From: Lautropia dentalis | GTDB taxonomy: Bacteria > Pseudomonadota > Gammaproteobacteria > Burkholderiales > Burkholderiaceae_E | DNA length: 64,000 bases | Reading direction: 5' to 3' | Assembly: GCF_003892345.1 (NCBI RefSeq) | Contig: NZ_RRUE01000002.1 | Span: 505,655-569,654 of the forward strand | In this document: positions 38,762 through 50,024 of the stretch, in pieces | Position numbering within the stretch: position 1 is the first letter of the stretch | Layout: the number at the start of each line of letters is the position of its first letter | Translations under genes and position numbers: made by a program | Notes under the pieces: generated by a model | What the model was told of the DNA's origin: nothing | Database searches by the model: none | What the model saw: the letters and a program-made list of their open reading frames with translations, nothing else

Positions 38762-39859
38762 TCAGGCACCCATGCAGGCCGGCACGCCCACCAGCAGCAG
38801 GGCCGGCTTGCCCTTCAGGGCGGCAGGCGGTGGCGTCAGCGTTCCCAGCGTGCCGGGGATGATCTCCTGCCCCGGCAGCGACACATCCAGCATCCACAGG
38901 GTGGGGGTGGCCGGGTCCATGCCCAGCATCAGCAGCGTGTCGCGTACCTGGGTGGCCACGGTGGCCGCCATGTACAGCGTGCCGCTGCCGGCCGCCACGA
39001 TGGCCTCGGCCCAGCGCCGCAGCTCGGGGTCGGCCACGATCTCGGCCGCCGACATCACCCGCCGCCGGGTGGTGGGCACGGGGGCCGCCACCTGCTGCAG
39101 AGCAGCCAGCACGGCCGATTCATGACCCTGTTTCTGGAAGTGAGTGCCCGCTCTCAAGCGCGTGTGTTTTTGCAAACGAGCATGTTCATGAAAGTGAGCG
39201 CCCGCTTCCGTGTTATTGCCCAAAAAATCTTTCTTCCCATCCTGGTGCCCGACGGGAGGGGGTTCAACCGGACGCGGTACGCAGGCCACTGACTGTTCTG
39301 CGTCCATATGATGAAAGTGAGTGCCTGCTTGCAGGATTTCTTCTGCCTGTGAGTGAGCACCTGCTTCCATGTCCATCGCTGTATTGCGCTGATCCGGCGC
39401 ATGCACCTGCGGTGTGGCCAGTACCAGTGCCCGTCGCCGGCCGCGCTCCGTCATCGGCAGCGCCAGTGCGGCGTGGGCCGCCTGGGCCGAACTGATGCCC
39501 GGTACCACTTCCACTGGAATGCCGGCCGCGTGCAGTACATCCAGTTCTTCCTGTGCGCGGGCAAAGATCAGCGGGTCACCGCCCTTGAGCCGAACGGTCA
39601 GGCCGCCCTGGTGGGCGCAGTCGAGCAGGATGCGGTTGATGGACGACTGTCGTGCACTGGGGTTGCCGGCCCGCTTGCCCACCGAAATGACCCGGGCGTG
39701 CCGGGCCAGCGCCAGCATCTCGGGTTGCACCAGCGCGTCATGCACCAACCAGTCGGCTTCGGCAATCAGCCGCGCCGCCTTCAGGGTCAGCAGCTCGACA
39801 TCGCCCGGTCCGGCCCCCACCAGCACCACCCGGCCGGGTGCCGGGGCCAGACCGGCCAT
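38762..39859 (-). CDS. cobA: Uroporphyrinogen-III C-methyltransferase with His-rich repeat insert
   Basis: 365 residues; the usual size is 250-280. N-terminal SUMT domain: VVLVGAGPGDVELLTLKAAR, LVHDALVQPEMLALA, VRLKGGDPLIFARAQEELD, VVPGISSAQAAHAALALPMT. The C-terminal domain runs from AEAIVAAGSGTLYMAATVAT to a GTLGTLTPPPAA end. It methylates uroporphyrinogen III to precorrin-2 for siroheme or B12. About 97 residues (152-248), with four AGTHFHHM-like units, are inserted after LVLATPQV in the second domain, encoded by 20-base repeats. The start overlaps the rhodanese stop by one base. metH, a B12 enzyme, lies 2 kb away. Confidence 0.88.
   Translation of the reverse strand: MAGLAPAPGRVVLVGAGPGDVELLTLKAARLIAEADWLVHDALVQPEMLALARHARVISVGKRAGNPSARQSSINRILLDCAHQGGLTVRLKGGDPLIFARAQEELDVLHAAGIPVEVVPGISSAQAAHAALALPMTERGRRRALVLATPQVHAPDQRNTAMDMEAGAHSQAEEILQAGTHFHHMDAEQSVACVPRPVEPPPVGHQDGKKDFLGNNTEAGAHFHEHARLQKHTRLRAGTHFQKQGHESAVLAALQQVAAPVPTTRRRVMSAAEIVADPELRRWAEAIVAAGSGTLYMAATVATQVRDTLLMLGMDPATPTLWMLDVSLPGQEIIPGTLGTLTPPPAALKGKPALLLVGVPACMGA
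39136..39367 (-). repeat. Four interspersed 20-bp repeats in cobA
   Basis: Copies at 39136-39155, 39189-39208, 39312-39331 and 39348-39367; on the plus strand TGAAAGTGAGCGCCCGCTTC and variants. On the coding strand they give AGAHFH/AGTHFQ-type units. The surrounding insert has lower GC than the rest of the gene. Confidence 0.85.
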
Positions 39860-40269
39860 CAGCCCTGCTCCCAGGGCATGCCTTCGAAGCGCCAGCCCGC
39901 CACGCGGTTGCGCTGCCGGTTCTCATCCAGCGGTCCCTCGAAGCCGCCCAGGATGTTCCAGACATTCGTGTAGCCGGCCTCGGTAGCGGCCCTGCCAGCG
40001 GCCACGCTGCGCACGCCGCTGCGGCACAGCAGCAGCACCTTGCGGTCGGGTTCGGCCACCACGCGCAGCTGGGCCAGAAAGTCGGGGTTCTGCCGCTGGC
40101 CGTTGTCGATCAGCCAGGGTACCGGAATGGCGCCCGGCACCCGGCCCACCCATTTCTGTTCCTCGGGCGTACGTACATCCACCAGCAGGGCCTCACCGGC
40201 CTGCACCTGGGCCCAGGCGTCGGCCGGGCTGATGTCCCCGGCATAGCCGGGCGTCTGGGAAGAAGACAT
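39859..40269 (-). CDS. Rhodanese-domain protein
   Basis: 136 residues with a single rhodanese domain. LLVDVRTPEEQKWVGRVPGA is the conserved N-terminal part, and LLLCRSGVRSVAAG holds the catalytic loop with Cys in CRSGVRS; NVWNILGGFEGPL completes the fold. It carries sulfur as a persulfide or acts as a thiosulfate sulfurtransferase. Its stop overlaps the cobA start, so the two form an operon that suggests a siroheme/sulfur-assimilation link. A dispersed repeat lies 38 bases upstream of its ATG. Confidence 0.93.
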   Translation of the reverse strand: MSSSQTPGYAGDISPADAWAQVQAGEALLVDVRTPEEQKWVGRVPGAIPVPWLIDNGQRQNPDFLAQLRVVAEPDRKVLLLCRSGVRSVAAGRAATEAGYTNVWNILGGFEGPLDENRQRNRVAGWRFEGMPWEQG

Positions 40270-40306
40270 GATCGTTTCCTGATTGAAGTGTTCCTGGAGA
40301 GGGTCA

Positions 40307-40322
40307 TGGATTCATTCGTCCC
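40307..40322 (+). repeat. Dispersed intergenic repeat copy
   Basis: TGGATTCATTCGTCCC, two mismatches from the core, preceded by GAGAGGGTCA. Just upstream of the rhodanese gene, in the opposite orientation to it. Confidence 0.6.
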
Positions 40323-40478
40323 TGCTGCCCCCTTTGGGGCATGAGGGACAGGGCGGCAGGGCCACAGAATCCCCGATAGGTACTGGTTTCAGGGACATGG
40401 ACAGCGCCGTCATGTGCGTCCAGAGAGCGTTCTCCTCCGGATGGGCCCCGAAACCGTATGCGGCTGCCTGCAGGGGGC

Positions 40479-41174
40479 TCAGACGATCTTCACCTGCAGT
40501 GCCTCCAGCCCGTCGATGCGGGCCGACAGCACATCACCCCGTTCGATGGCGCTCACGCCGGCCGGGGTGCCGGTGAAGACCAGATCGCCCGGCATCAGCA
40601 TCCAGTGCCGGGACAGGTGGGCGATGATCTCGTTCACCCGCCAGATCATCTGCCCGAGGTCGCCCTGCTGCCGGGTCTGGCCGTTCACGTCCAGCCGGAT
40701 GCCGCCGCGTACCAGCTCACCGGTCCTTTCCCTGGGGGTGATCGGGCCGATCGGACCGGAGGCCTCGAAGCCCTTGGCGATCTCCCACGGCCGGCCCTTT
40801 TCCTTCAGCGCTGCCTGCAGGTCGCGCCGGGTCAGGTCCAGTCCCACGGCATAGCCGTAGATGAAGTCGGCCGCTTCGGAGGTGTCGATGTCGGCCCCCT
40901 GCAGCCCGATGGCCACCACCAGTTCCACCTCGTGATGCAGCGACTGCGTACCGTCCGGATAGGGAACCTGCCCCTCCCTGCCACTGCCCACCGGCACCAG
41001 CGAGCTGGACGGCTTCATGAAGAAGAACGGCGCTTCGCGGCCGCTGGCCCCCATTTCGGCCGCATGGTCTGCATAGTTCTGGCCCACACAGAACACCCGG
41101 TGTACCGCAAAGGTGGCGTTCTCGCCGTGCACGGGCACGGCCGGAACGGGCATGGGTTCGAATACATGGGGCAT
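40479..41174 (-). CDS. Fumarylacetoacetate hydrolase family protein (FAHD1-like)
   Basis: 231 residues. VFCVGQNYADHAAEMG, PFFFMKPSSSLVPVG, HHEVELVVAIG (metal-binding Glu), GYAVGLDLTRRDLQ (metal Asp), WEIAKGFEASGPIGPI and LVFTGTPAGVSAIERGD cover the FAH core. Typical members act as acylpyruvate hydrolases or oxaloacetate decarboxylases in the cytoplasm. No degradation pathway is visible around it. The start at 41174 matches the family. Confidence 0.93.
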   Translation of the reverse strand: MPHVFEPMPVPAVPVHGENATFAVHRVFCVGQNYADHAAEMGASGREAPFFFMKPSSSLVPVGSGREGQVPYPDGTQSLHHEVELVVAIGLQGADIDTSEAADFIYGYAVGLDLTRRDLQAALKEKGRPWEIAKGFEASGPIGPITPRERTGELVRGGIRLDVNGQTRQQGDLGQMIWRVNEIIAHLSRHWMLMPGDLVFTGTPAGVSAIERGDVLSARIDGLEALQVKIV

Positions 41175-41833
41175 GGGCGTCTCCTGAATGCAGGGGATGG
41201 ATGGGCGGTGGAAGCGGGACCGGTACGAGAACGGGCGGGATCATCACACGTACGGTCGGGCTTGTGGCTTTCCGGTGCGAAACCAGCGTGATCCGGCACG
41301 GGACAGCATGCATTATCCCAGAGTCCCGGGGTTTGGGCCGGTCAGCGCCGTCGGGGCTTGTCTGTGCATTTTCTCCGCTCGTGGCATGGGGAGCTGGCGC
41401 CGGGATCAGCAGGGGCAGACACATGCCAGTCTTTGGCATGGCAGGTCTTTCCTGTCGGCGCCTCTGCCATGCCGGGCACTGCCCGGGCCGCGTTCCTGGT
41501 GCGGCTGCGCCCCTTGCATGGCCGCCTTCCGGTGCCACATATCCGGCAGCCCCGGCCGCTGCGCCGGCTGCCCGCGTGGCCTGCCGGGCCGTTGCCCTCT
41601 AGAATGCTGAAATCTGCAGCAGTCATGCCTGCCGGGAGGCTGGCCTGTCCGGCTGGCCATACCGGTGCGTATCGTGCCCCTGTGCCATGCACGCCGTGGT
41701 CCAGTCACCGTGCAGGGGGTGGGTCGCCTGCATGGCATGCCCGCCGTCATGGTCCGACTTCGGTCGGGGCCATGATCTTCCCCTGGCCGCCAGGTGTCGT
41801 GCTGCCCTCCTTTTTCGTCCTGTCACCGTATCC
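41175..41833. other. Long divergent intergenic region upstream of metH
   Basis: 659 bases. I see several hairpins: CATGCCA/TGGCATG with loop GTCTT (41422-41440), CAGG/CCTG right after it, and CCGGGCA/TGCCCGG near 41474-41488. The plus-strand leader could be regulatory. I could not match cobalamin, SAM or SAH riboswitch cores. ORFs here show no family features. Confidence 0.45.
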
Positions 41834-45673
<3,840 letters not shown>

Positions 45674-45742
45674 GCGGGCCAGGGGTCAGGTTTGGAAAAA
45701 CCGCCTTCCGGGCCTGACGCAGAGGGCTGCCCCCTGTGCCGA

Positions 45743-46009
45743 TCAGCTGCCTTGCACCTTTTCGTGCAACCAGGTTTTGATCAGTGATTGATAGGGAACG
45801 TCCCTGGCATTTGCTGCTACCTTGATTGCATCGAGCAAGTGTTGTGGAAGTCTCAGGGAAATCGTGCGACTGGTGGGTTTCAGGTTTGGAAAAATGGCGC
45901 GTTGCGCCTGTGTCCAATCCAGATACTCGGTAGAATCGTGTGTTTCCCAGAATTCCCGCTCTTCGGCCTCGTTTCTGAATACAGGAATATCCTTACGCTT
46001 GCTGTTCAT
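45743..46009 (-). CDS. brnA: BrnA-family antitoxin
   Basis: 88 residues. DIPVFRNEAEEREFWETHDS is the toxin-binding N-terminus typical of BrnA, and TISLRLPQHLLDAIKVAANA with PYQSLIKTWLHEKV is a ribbon-helix-helix DNA-binding end. It neutralises BrnT and represses their promoter. It overlaps brnT by 17 bases. Base composition is lower in GC than the flanking metH and iron operon, which fits acquisition. Confidence 0.92.
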   Translation of the reverse strand: MNSKRKDIPVFRNEAEEREFWETHDSTEYLDWTQAQRAIFPNLKPTSRTISLRLPQHLLDAIKVAANARDVPYQSLIKTWLHEKVQGS

Positions 46010-46292
46010 AAACGGTGCGTTCCTTTCTGTGCATATCCCTTGCAGAAATGACGCGGATCAGGGTCTGCGCCTTTCTGAGTGTAAAAGTGATGTGAAGCAG
46101 GCGACCCGTGTCTGTCTTTCCCAAAGCATGGAACCGTTGTTCAGTTTGGCTGTGTCTGGTATCGGGTAATAACAGCAAGGGAGCATTGAAGAATACTTGC
46201 TCGGCCTCCCCCTGGGAGACGCCGTGCCTGTCATTCTTGGTTGAGTTGCCCCCGTCCCAGTCAAAGCCTGCAAGAAGAGAGAAGTTCAACAT
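45993..46292 (-). CDS. brnT: BrnT-family ribonuclease toxin
   Basis: 99 residues. FDWDGGNSTKNDRHGVSQGE then AEQVFFN is the BrnT core (WDxxKxxxxxxKHGVxFxEA type), followed by RFHALGKTDTGRLLHITFTL and IRVISARDMHRKER, including the conserved Arg/His residues of this RelE-like fold. Known BrnT toxins cleave RNA and stop translation. The start at 46292 is only eight bases from a TATAAT, so the mRNA may be leaderless. Confidence 0.92.
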   Translation of the reverse strand: MLNFSLLAGFDWDGGNSTKNDRHGVSQGEAEQVFFNAPLLLLPDTRHSQTEQRFHALGKTDTGRLLHITFTLRKAQTLIRVISARDMHRKERTVYEQQA

Positions 46293-46296
46293 GATT

Positions 46297-46325
46297 GTAT
46301 ATTATAGACATATACGCCAATCATC
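46297..46325 (-). promoter_or_regulatory. brnTA promoter and candidate BrnA operator
   Basis: On the minus strand TTGATG, a 15-base spacer and TATAAT (46306-46301) form a sigma-70-like promoter. The -10 is inside an inverted repeat GTATAT/ATATAC (46297-46302 and 46310-46315), a plausible BrnA autorepression site. Confidence 0.55.
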
Positions 46326-46386
46326 AAGACCCATGCGCAGGGGACGGGCATCCGGGAAGGCTTCCGGGCGTTGTGCCCAGGCCAGC

Positions 46387-47274
46387 TCACAGTGACTCAG
46401 GTTCTCCCAGCGGCACGATCATCGGCGACCCTGCCACCGGATCCGGAATGATCCGGCACGGCAGGTCGAACACCTGCTCGATCAGTGCCGCATCGACGAT
46501 GTCGTTCGGTGCCCCCTGCGTGACGATCTGCCCCTCGCGCATCACCACCAGATGGTCGGCATAGCGGCAGGCCTGGTTCAGGTCGTGCAGCACCGCCACC
46601 ATCGTGCGGCGCTCCTGGCGGTTGAGACGGCGCAGCAGCTCCAGCAGCCCGATCTGGTGCGACAGGTCCAGGAAGGTGCAGGGCTCGTCCAGCAGCATCA
46701 GTGGTGTTTCCTGCGCCAGCACCATGGCAATCCACACCCGCTGGCGCTGTCCGCCCGACAGCTCGTCCACGAAGCGGCCGGCCAGATCGGCAACGCGGGT
46801 GGCCTGCATGGCATGGTCGATGGCCTGCTGGTCGGCAGCGCTCCAGCGGCCCAGCCAGTCCTGGTGCGGATGGCGGCCACGTGCCACCAGCTCGGCCACC
46901 CGGATGCCCTCCGGATGCCGGGCCGACTGCGGCAGCACCCCCAGCCGGCGCGCCACCTCGCGCGTGGGCAGCTGCTGGATCAGCGAGCCATCGAGCAGCA
47001 CCTCGCCCGCCTGCGGCCGCGACAGCCGGGCCAGCGCCTTGAGCAGTGTGGATTTGCCGCAGCCATTGGGGCCGATGATCACCGTGAACGCGCAGTCCGG
47101 CACGTCGATGTTCAGCCCGCTGGACACCACCCGTTCGCCATGACCCAGCGTGAGGCTACGGCCGCGCAGACGCGGTTCACCGGTGGTGGAGGCACAGAAG
47201 GCGCTCGAAGCAGCGGCCGTGATGGAAGTCTTGCCGGCGGCGCTTTGTACGGGAGAGATGGGGGTGGATGACAT
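46387..47274 (-). CDS. Siderophore-iron ABC transporter ATPase
   Basis: 295 residues, FepC/FhuC type. After about 50 residues of Ala/Ser-rich leader come Walker A IIGPNGCGKSTLLKAL, VAELVARGRHPHQDWLGRW, signature ELSGGQRQRVWIAMVLAQ and Walker B LMLLDEPCTFLD, with the H-loop His in AVLHDLNQA. It drives import of a ferric siderophore. Last gene of the minus-strand iron operon. The 198 bases before it contain tandem repeats. Confidence 0.93.
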   Translation of the reverse strand: MSSTPISPVQSAAGKTSITAAASSAFCASTTGEPRLRGRSLTLGHGERVVSSGLNIDVPDCAFTVIIGPNGCGKSTLLKALARLSRPQAGEVLLDGSLIQQLPTREVARRLGVLPQSARHPEGIRVAELVARGRHPHQDWLGRWSAADQQAIDHAMQATRVADLAGRFVDELSGGQRQRVWIAMVLAQETPLMLLDEPCTFLDLSHQIGLLELLRRLNRQERRTMVAVLHDLNQACRYADHLVVMREGQIVTQGAPNDIVDAALIEQVFDLPCRIIPDPVAGSPMIVPLGEPESL

Positions 47275-47294
47275 GATCGGAAATCGGTGTGTCG

Positions 47295-47310
47295 GGGGCG
47301 AATGCGTCCA
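47295..47310 (-). repeat. Dispersed intergenic repeat copy
   Basis: Minus strand TGGACGCATTCGCCCC, one mismatch from the core, in the gap between the iron permease and ATPase genes. Confidence 0.65.
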
Positions 47311-47314
47311 TGAA

Positions 47315-47356
47315 ACGCGCCAGGGTATCCGGAGAACGCGCCAAGGTAGTCGGAGG
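47315..47356 (+). repeat. 21-bp tandem duplication
   Basis: ACGCGCCAGGGTATCCGGAG and a further base (47315-47335) is followed at once by ACGCGCCAAGGTAGTCGGAG and a base (47336-47356); 17 of 21 positions agree. Confidence 0.75.
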
Positions 47357-47364
47357 TTTCAGTG

Positions 47365-47448
47365 TTCCTGGCCAAACATTCCGGTCAAAATATTCCAGGC
47401 AAAAAGTTCCAGGCGAAATATTCCAGACCAAATGTTCTGGTCTGAAGG
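47365..47448 (+). repeat. Six-unit 14-bp tandem repeat (iteron-like)
   Basis: Units of exactly 14 bases: TTCCTGGCCAAACA, TTCCGGTCAAAATA, TTCCAGGCAAAAAG, TTCCAGGCGAAATA, TTCCAGACCAAATG and a decayed TTCTGGTCTGAAGG. Consensus TTCCAGGCNAAATA. It lies upstream of the ATPase gene in the iron operon. Function unknown. Confidence 0.85.
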
Positions 47449-47472
47449 CCGAAAACGGCAGATGTTTTCAGG

Positions 47473-48519
47473 TCATGCCTTCCACTCCCGCGCCAGCAGC
47501 CACACCAGATAGGCCCCGCCCAGCATGCTGGTCACCAGTCCCACCGGAATCTGGAAGGGGGCCAGCATCGTGCGCGCCAGCGTATCGCCGGCCACGCACA
47601 GCAGCGCACCCATCAGCACCACCGCCGGAAAATACGCCCCGCCCCGGCACAGCCGCCGGGCCAGCTGCGGCGCCACCAGCGCCACGAAGCCAATCGGCCC
47701 GGCCAGCGCAATCACCAGCGCCGTCAGGGCCACGGCCACCACCAGCAGAATGCTGCGTGCCCGGCGGACCGGCAGCCCGAGCGCGCCGGCCACCTCGTCG
47801 CCCATTTCCAGCAGGTCCAGTGCCGGGGCCTGCAGCGAAGCCAGCGCCAGCAGCGGCATGCCCAGCACGGCCATCACCGTTACCAGCGTCCAGTCGGCCC
47901 CCTGCAGGCTGCCGAACAGCCAGGTGCGTGCCATCAGCGCATCATCGATATCGGCCCGGGTGATCAGATAGTCGTTCACGGCCGACAGCAGGGCACCCAC
48001 GGCAATCCCGGCCAGAATCATCCACTGCCCGCCAATGCCGCGCCGTGCCGACAGCGCATACACCAGCGCAATCGTCAGCAGCCCGCCCACCAGCGTGCCC
48101 AGCGGCACACTGCCGGCCGCCTGCGTCATGTCCGAATGGCCCAGCAGCAGGATCACCACCAGCCCGCCGGTGGCCGACCCGGTGCTCAGCCCGATGATGT
48201 CGGGGCTGGCCAGTGCATTGCGCGACATCCGCTGGAAAATCCAGCCGGCACTGGCCAGACAGGCACCGGTGAACAGTGCCGCCAGAATGCGCGGCAGCCG
48301 CAGATCCCAGGCCACCAGCCGGTCCAGCTCACTGGGCGAGCCCAGCAGCCGGGGCAGATCGGACCAGCCCAGCGGGTAACGGCCGCTGCCCAGCGCCAGC
48401 AGCATCACCAGCAGCAGGCCCACCAGCAGCCCGGCCGTCATGCGCCGGTGCATCCGCCGTGTCTGCCAGGCGGGGCTGTGCAGCACGGTGGTGGAGGAAG
48501 AGAGGGGAGATGTGTTCAT
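47473..48519 (-). CDS. FecCD-family siderophore permease (second)
   Basis: 348 residues, about nine or ten helices. RYPLGWSDLPRLLGSPSELD, WDLRLPRILAALFTGACLAS (the RLPR motif), GLSTGSATGGLVVILLLGHS and GDEVAGALGLPVRRARSILL, then PIGFVALVAPQLARRLCRGG, are FecCD features. Forms the channel with the other permease. Separated from its neighbours by 157 and 198 bases, wide for such an operon. Confidence 0.93.
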   Translation of the reverse strand: MNTSPLSSSTTVLHSPAWQTRRMHRRMTAGLLVGLLLVMLLALGSGRYPLGWSDLPRLLGSPSELDRLVAWDLRLPRILAALFTGACLASAGWIFQRMSRNALASPDIIGLSTGSATGGLVVILLLGHSDMTQAAGSVPLGTLVGGLLTIALVYALSARRGIGGQWMILAGIAVGALLSAVNDYLITRADIDDALMARTWLFGSLQGADWTLVTVMAVLGMPLLALASLQAPALDLLEMGDEVAGALGLPVRRARSILLVVAVALTALVIALAGPIGFVALVAPQLARRLCRGGAYFPAVVLMGALLCVAGDTLARTMLAPFQIPVGLVTSMLGGAYLVWLLAREWKA

Positions 48520-48676
48520 GGGTGGGAATATGTATTCATGACCTGGAAATCCGCCATGCCCATGCTGGCATCACGGATGCGTTGCAGGAAACGCATGGCA
48601 GGAACATCGGACACGTTGCAGGAAATGCGTTGCAGGCACACCGGAGACGTGGTCCCGGCCGGCACGACGGCGTCAT

Positions 48677-49825
48677 TCAGGACACCGGTCCCTGCCGGTC
48701 GTCGTGCATCTGCTTCATGCGTTTCAGTCCCAGACCCCGCCGCCGCCCCTGGCCCCGGTGCGGGCCATGCCCGCCACGCACGATCAGCAGCATCAGCACC
48801 GGCGCCCCCACGGCCGCCATCACGATGCCGGCCTTGATCTCGTCCGGCCGCGCAATCACCCGGCCCAGCACGTCGGCGGCCAGTACGATCACCGGCCCGC
48901 CCAGCAGCCCGTAGGGCAGAATCCAGCGCCAGTGTGGCCCCACGATCAGCTTCACCACATGAGGCACCACCAGCCCCACGAAGCCCAGCGGCCCCGCGGC
49001 AGCCGTGGCCGCACCACACAGCAGCACGATGGCCACAAAGCCCACCACCCGCACGCGCAGCATGTTCTGGCCCAGCGCCTGACCCAGCTCGTCGCCCAGC
49101 GCCAGCAGGTCCAGTGCCCGTGCCTGCGTCAGCGCCAGCACCATTCCTACCGCAATCAGCGGCCAGACCGACTGCAGCACGCCCAGGCCGGGTCCGTCGA
49201 AACCGCCCACCATCCAGAAACGCCAGGCATCGAAGGTGTGCACATCGAACATCGTGATGATGCCGGTGGCTGCTGCCAGACAGGCACTGATGGCCGTCCC
49301 GGCCAGCAGCAGCCGTACCTGCCGCACCGACGGCGGTGCCTTGCCGGCCAGCAGCTGCACGGCTGCCGCCGCAAGGGCCGCCCCGGCCAGCGCGAACACC
49401 GCATAGCCGCCAAAGGACGTGATGCCCAGGAAGGACATCGATATCACCACCGCAAACGCCGCTCCCGCATGCACGCCCAGCAGCCCCGGATCGGCCAGCG
49501 GATTGCGGGTGAGCGCCTGCATCAGCACCCCGGCCGCACCCAGTGCCGTGCCCACCACGATGGCCAGCGCCGTGCGCGGTACCCGGTAGTGCCAGACGAT
49601 TTCGGAAATGGCGGAATCGGCCGGATGCCACAGCGCATGCCAGATGTCGCCCAGTGGCACGGGGCGCGAGCCCAGGCTGAGGCTGACCATCGTCAGGACT
49701 GCCAGCAGCACCAGCAGCAGGCCCAGACCACCCAGGCGCCGGGTCAGCCAGAGCGCGCTGTCCGGATTGTGGGCGGGGGCGGGCAGGGGCGCACCCGGTG
49801 CAGGTGGGGAGAGGGAGGCGTTCAT
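48677..49825 (-). CDS. FecCD-family siderophore permease (first)
   Basis: 382 residues from the ATG at 49825. An Ala/Pro-rich cytoplasmic start (MNASLSPPAPGAPLPAPA), then the FecCD core: VWHYRVPRTALAIVVGTALG, LLGVHAGAAFAVVISMSFLG, LALGDELGQALGQNMLRVRV and GPLGFVGLVVPHVVKLIVGP. Likely heterodimer with the second permease. The region 48570-48640 downstream holds short GCGTTGCAGGAAA repeats. Confidence 0.93.
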   Translation of the reverse strand: MNASLSPPAPGAPLPAPAHNPDSALWLTRRLGGLGLLLVLLAVLTMVSLSLGSRPVPLGDIWHALWHPADSAISEIVWHYRVPRTALAIVVGTALGAAGVLMQALTRNPLADPGLLGVHAGAAFAVVISMSFLGITSFGGYAVFALAGAALAAAAVQLLAGKAPPSVRQVRLLLAGTAISACLAAATGIITMFDVHTFDAWRFWMVGGFDGPGLGVLQSVWPLIAVGMVLALTQARALDLLALGDELGQALGQNMLRVRVVGFVAIVLLCGAATAAAGPLGFVGLVVPHVVKLIVGPHWRWILPYGLLGGPVIVLAADVLGRVIARPDEIKAGIVMAAVGAPVLMLLIVRGGHGPHRGQGRRRGLGLKRMKQMHDDRQGPVS

Positions 49826-50024
49826 GAACGGTAGACGGGAAGGAGCGGCGTTGAACCGGAAAAGGCGTGGTGGCCGAAACGGAAGGAACCTGAACGATGT
49901 GTGCGATGACCGATGAGACCATGCAGAACCCTGGTACGGATGAGCATTCCGTGGTTCTGTTGCCTCGCCCTGCATGCCGAAGGTGTTTCACAGGGTGAAC
50001 AGGTTCATGACATGTACCGGGTGC

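Noticed and set aside
41175-41833. Cobalamin or SAH riboswitch before metH
   Set aside because: No B12 box or other consensus core could be matched by eye; only generic hairpins are present.
47365-47448. CRISPR array
   Set aside because: The 14-base units are contiguous with no spacers, so it is a tandem repeat and not a CRISPR.
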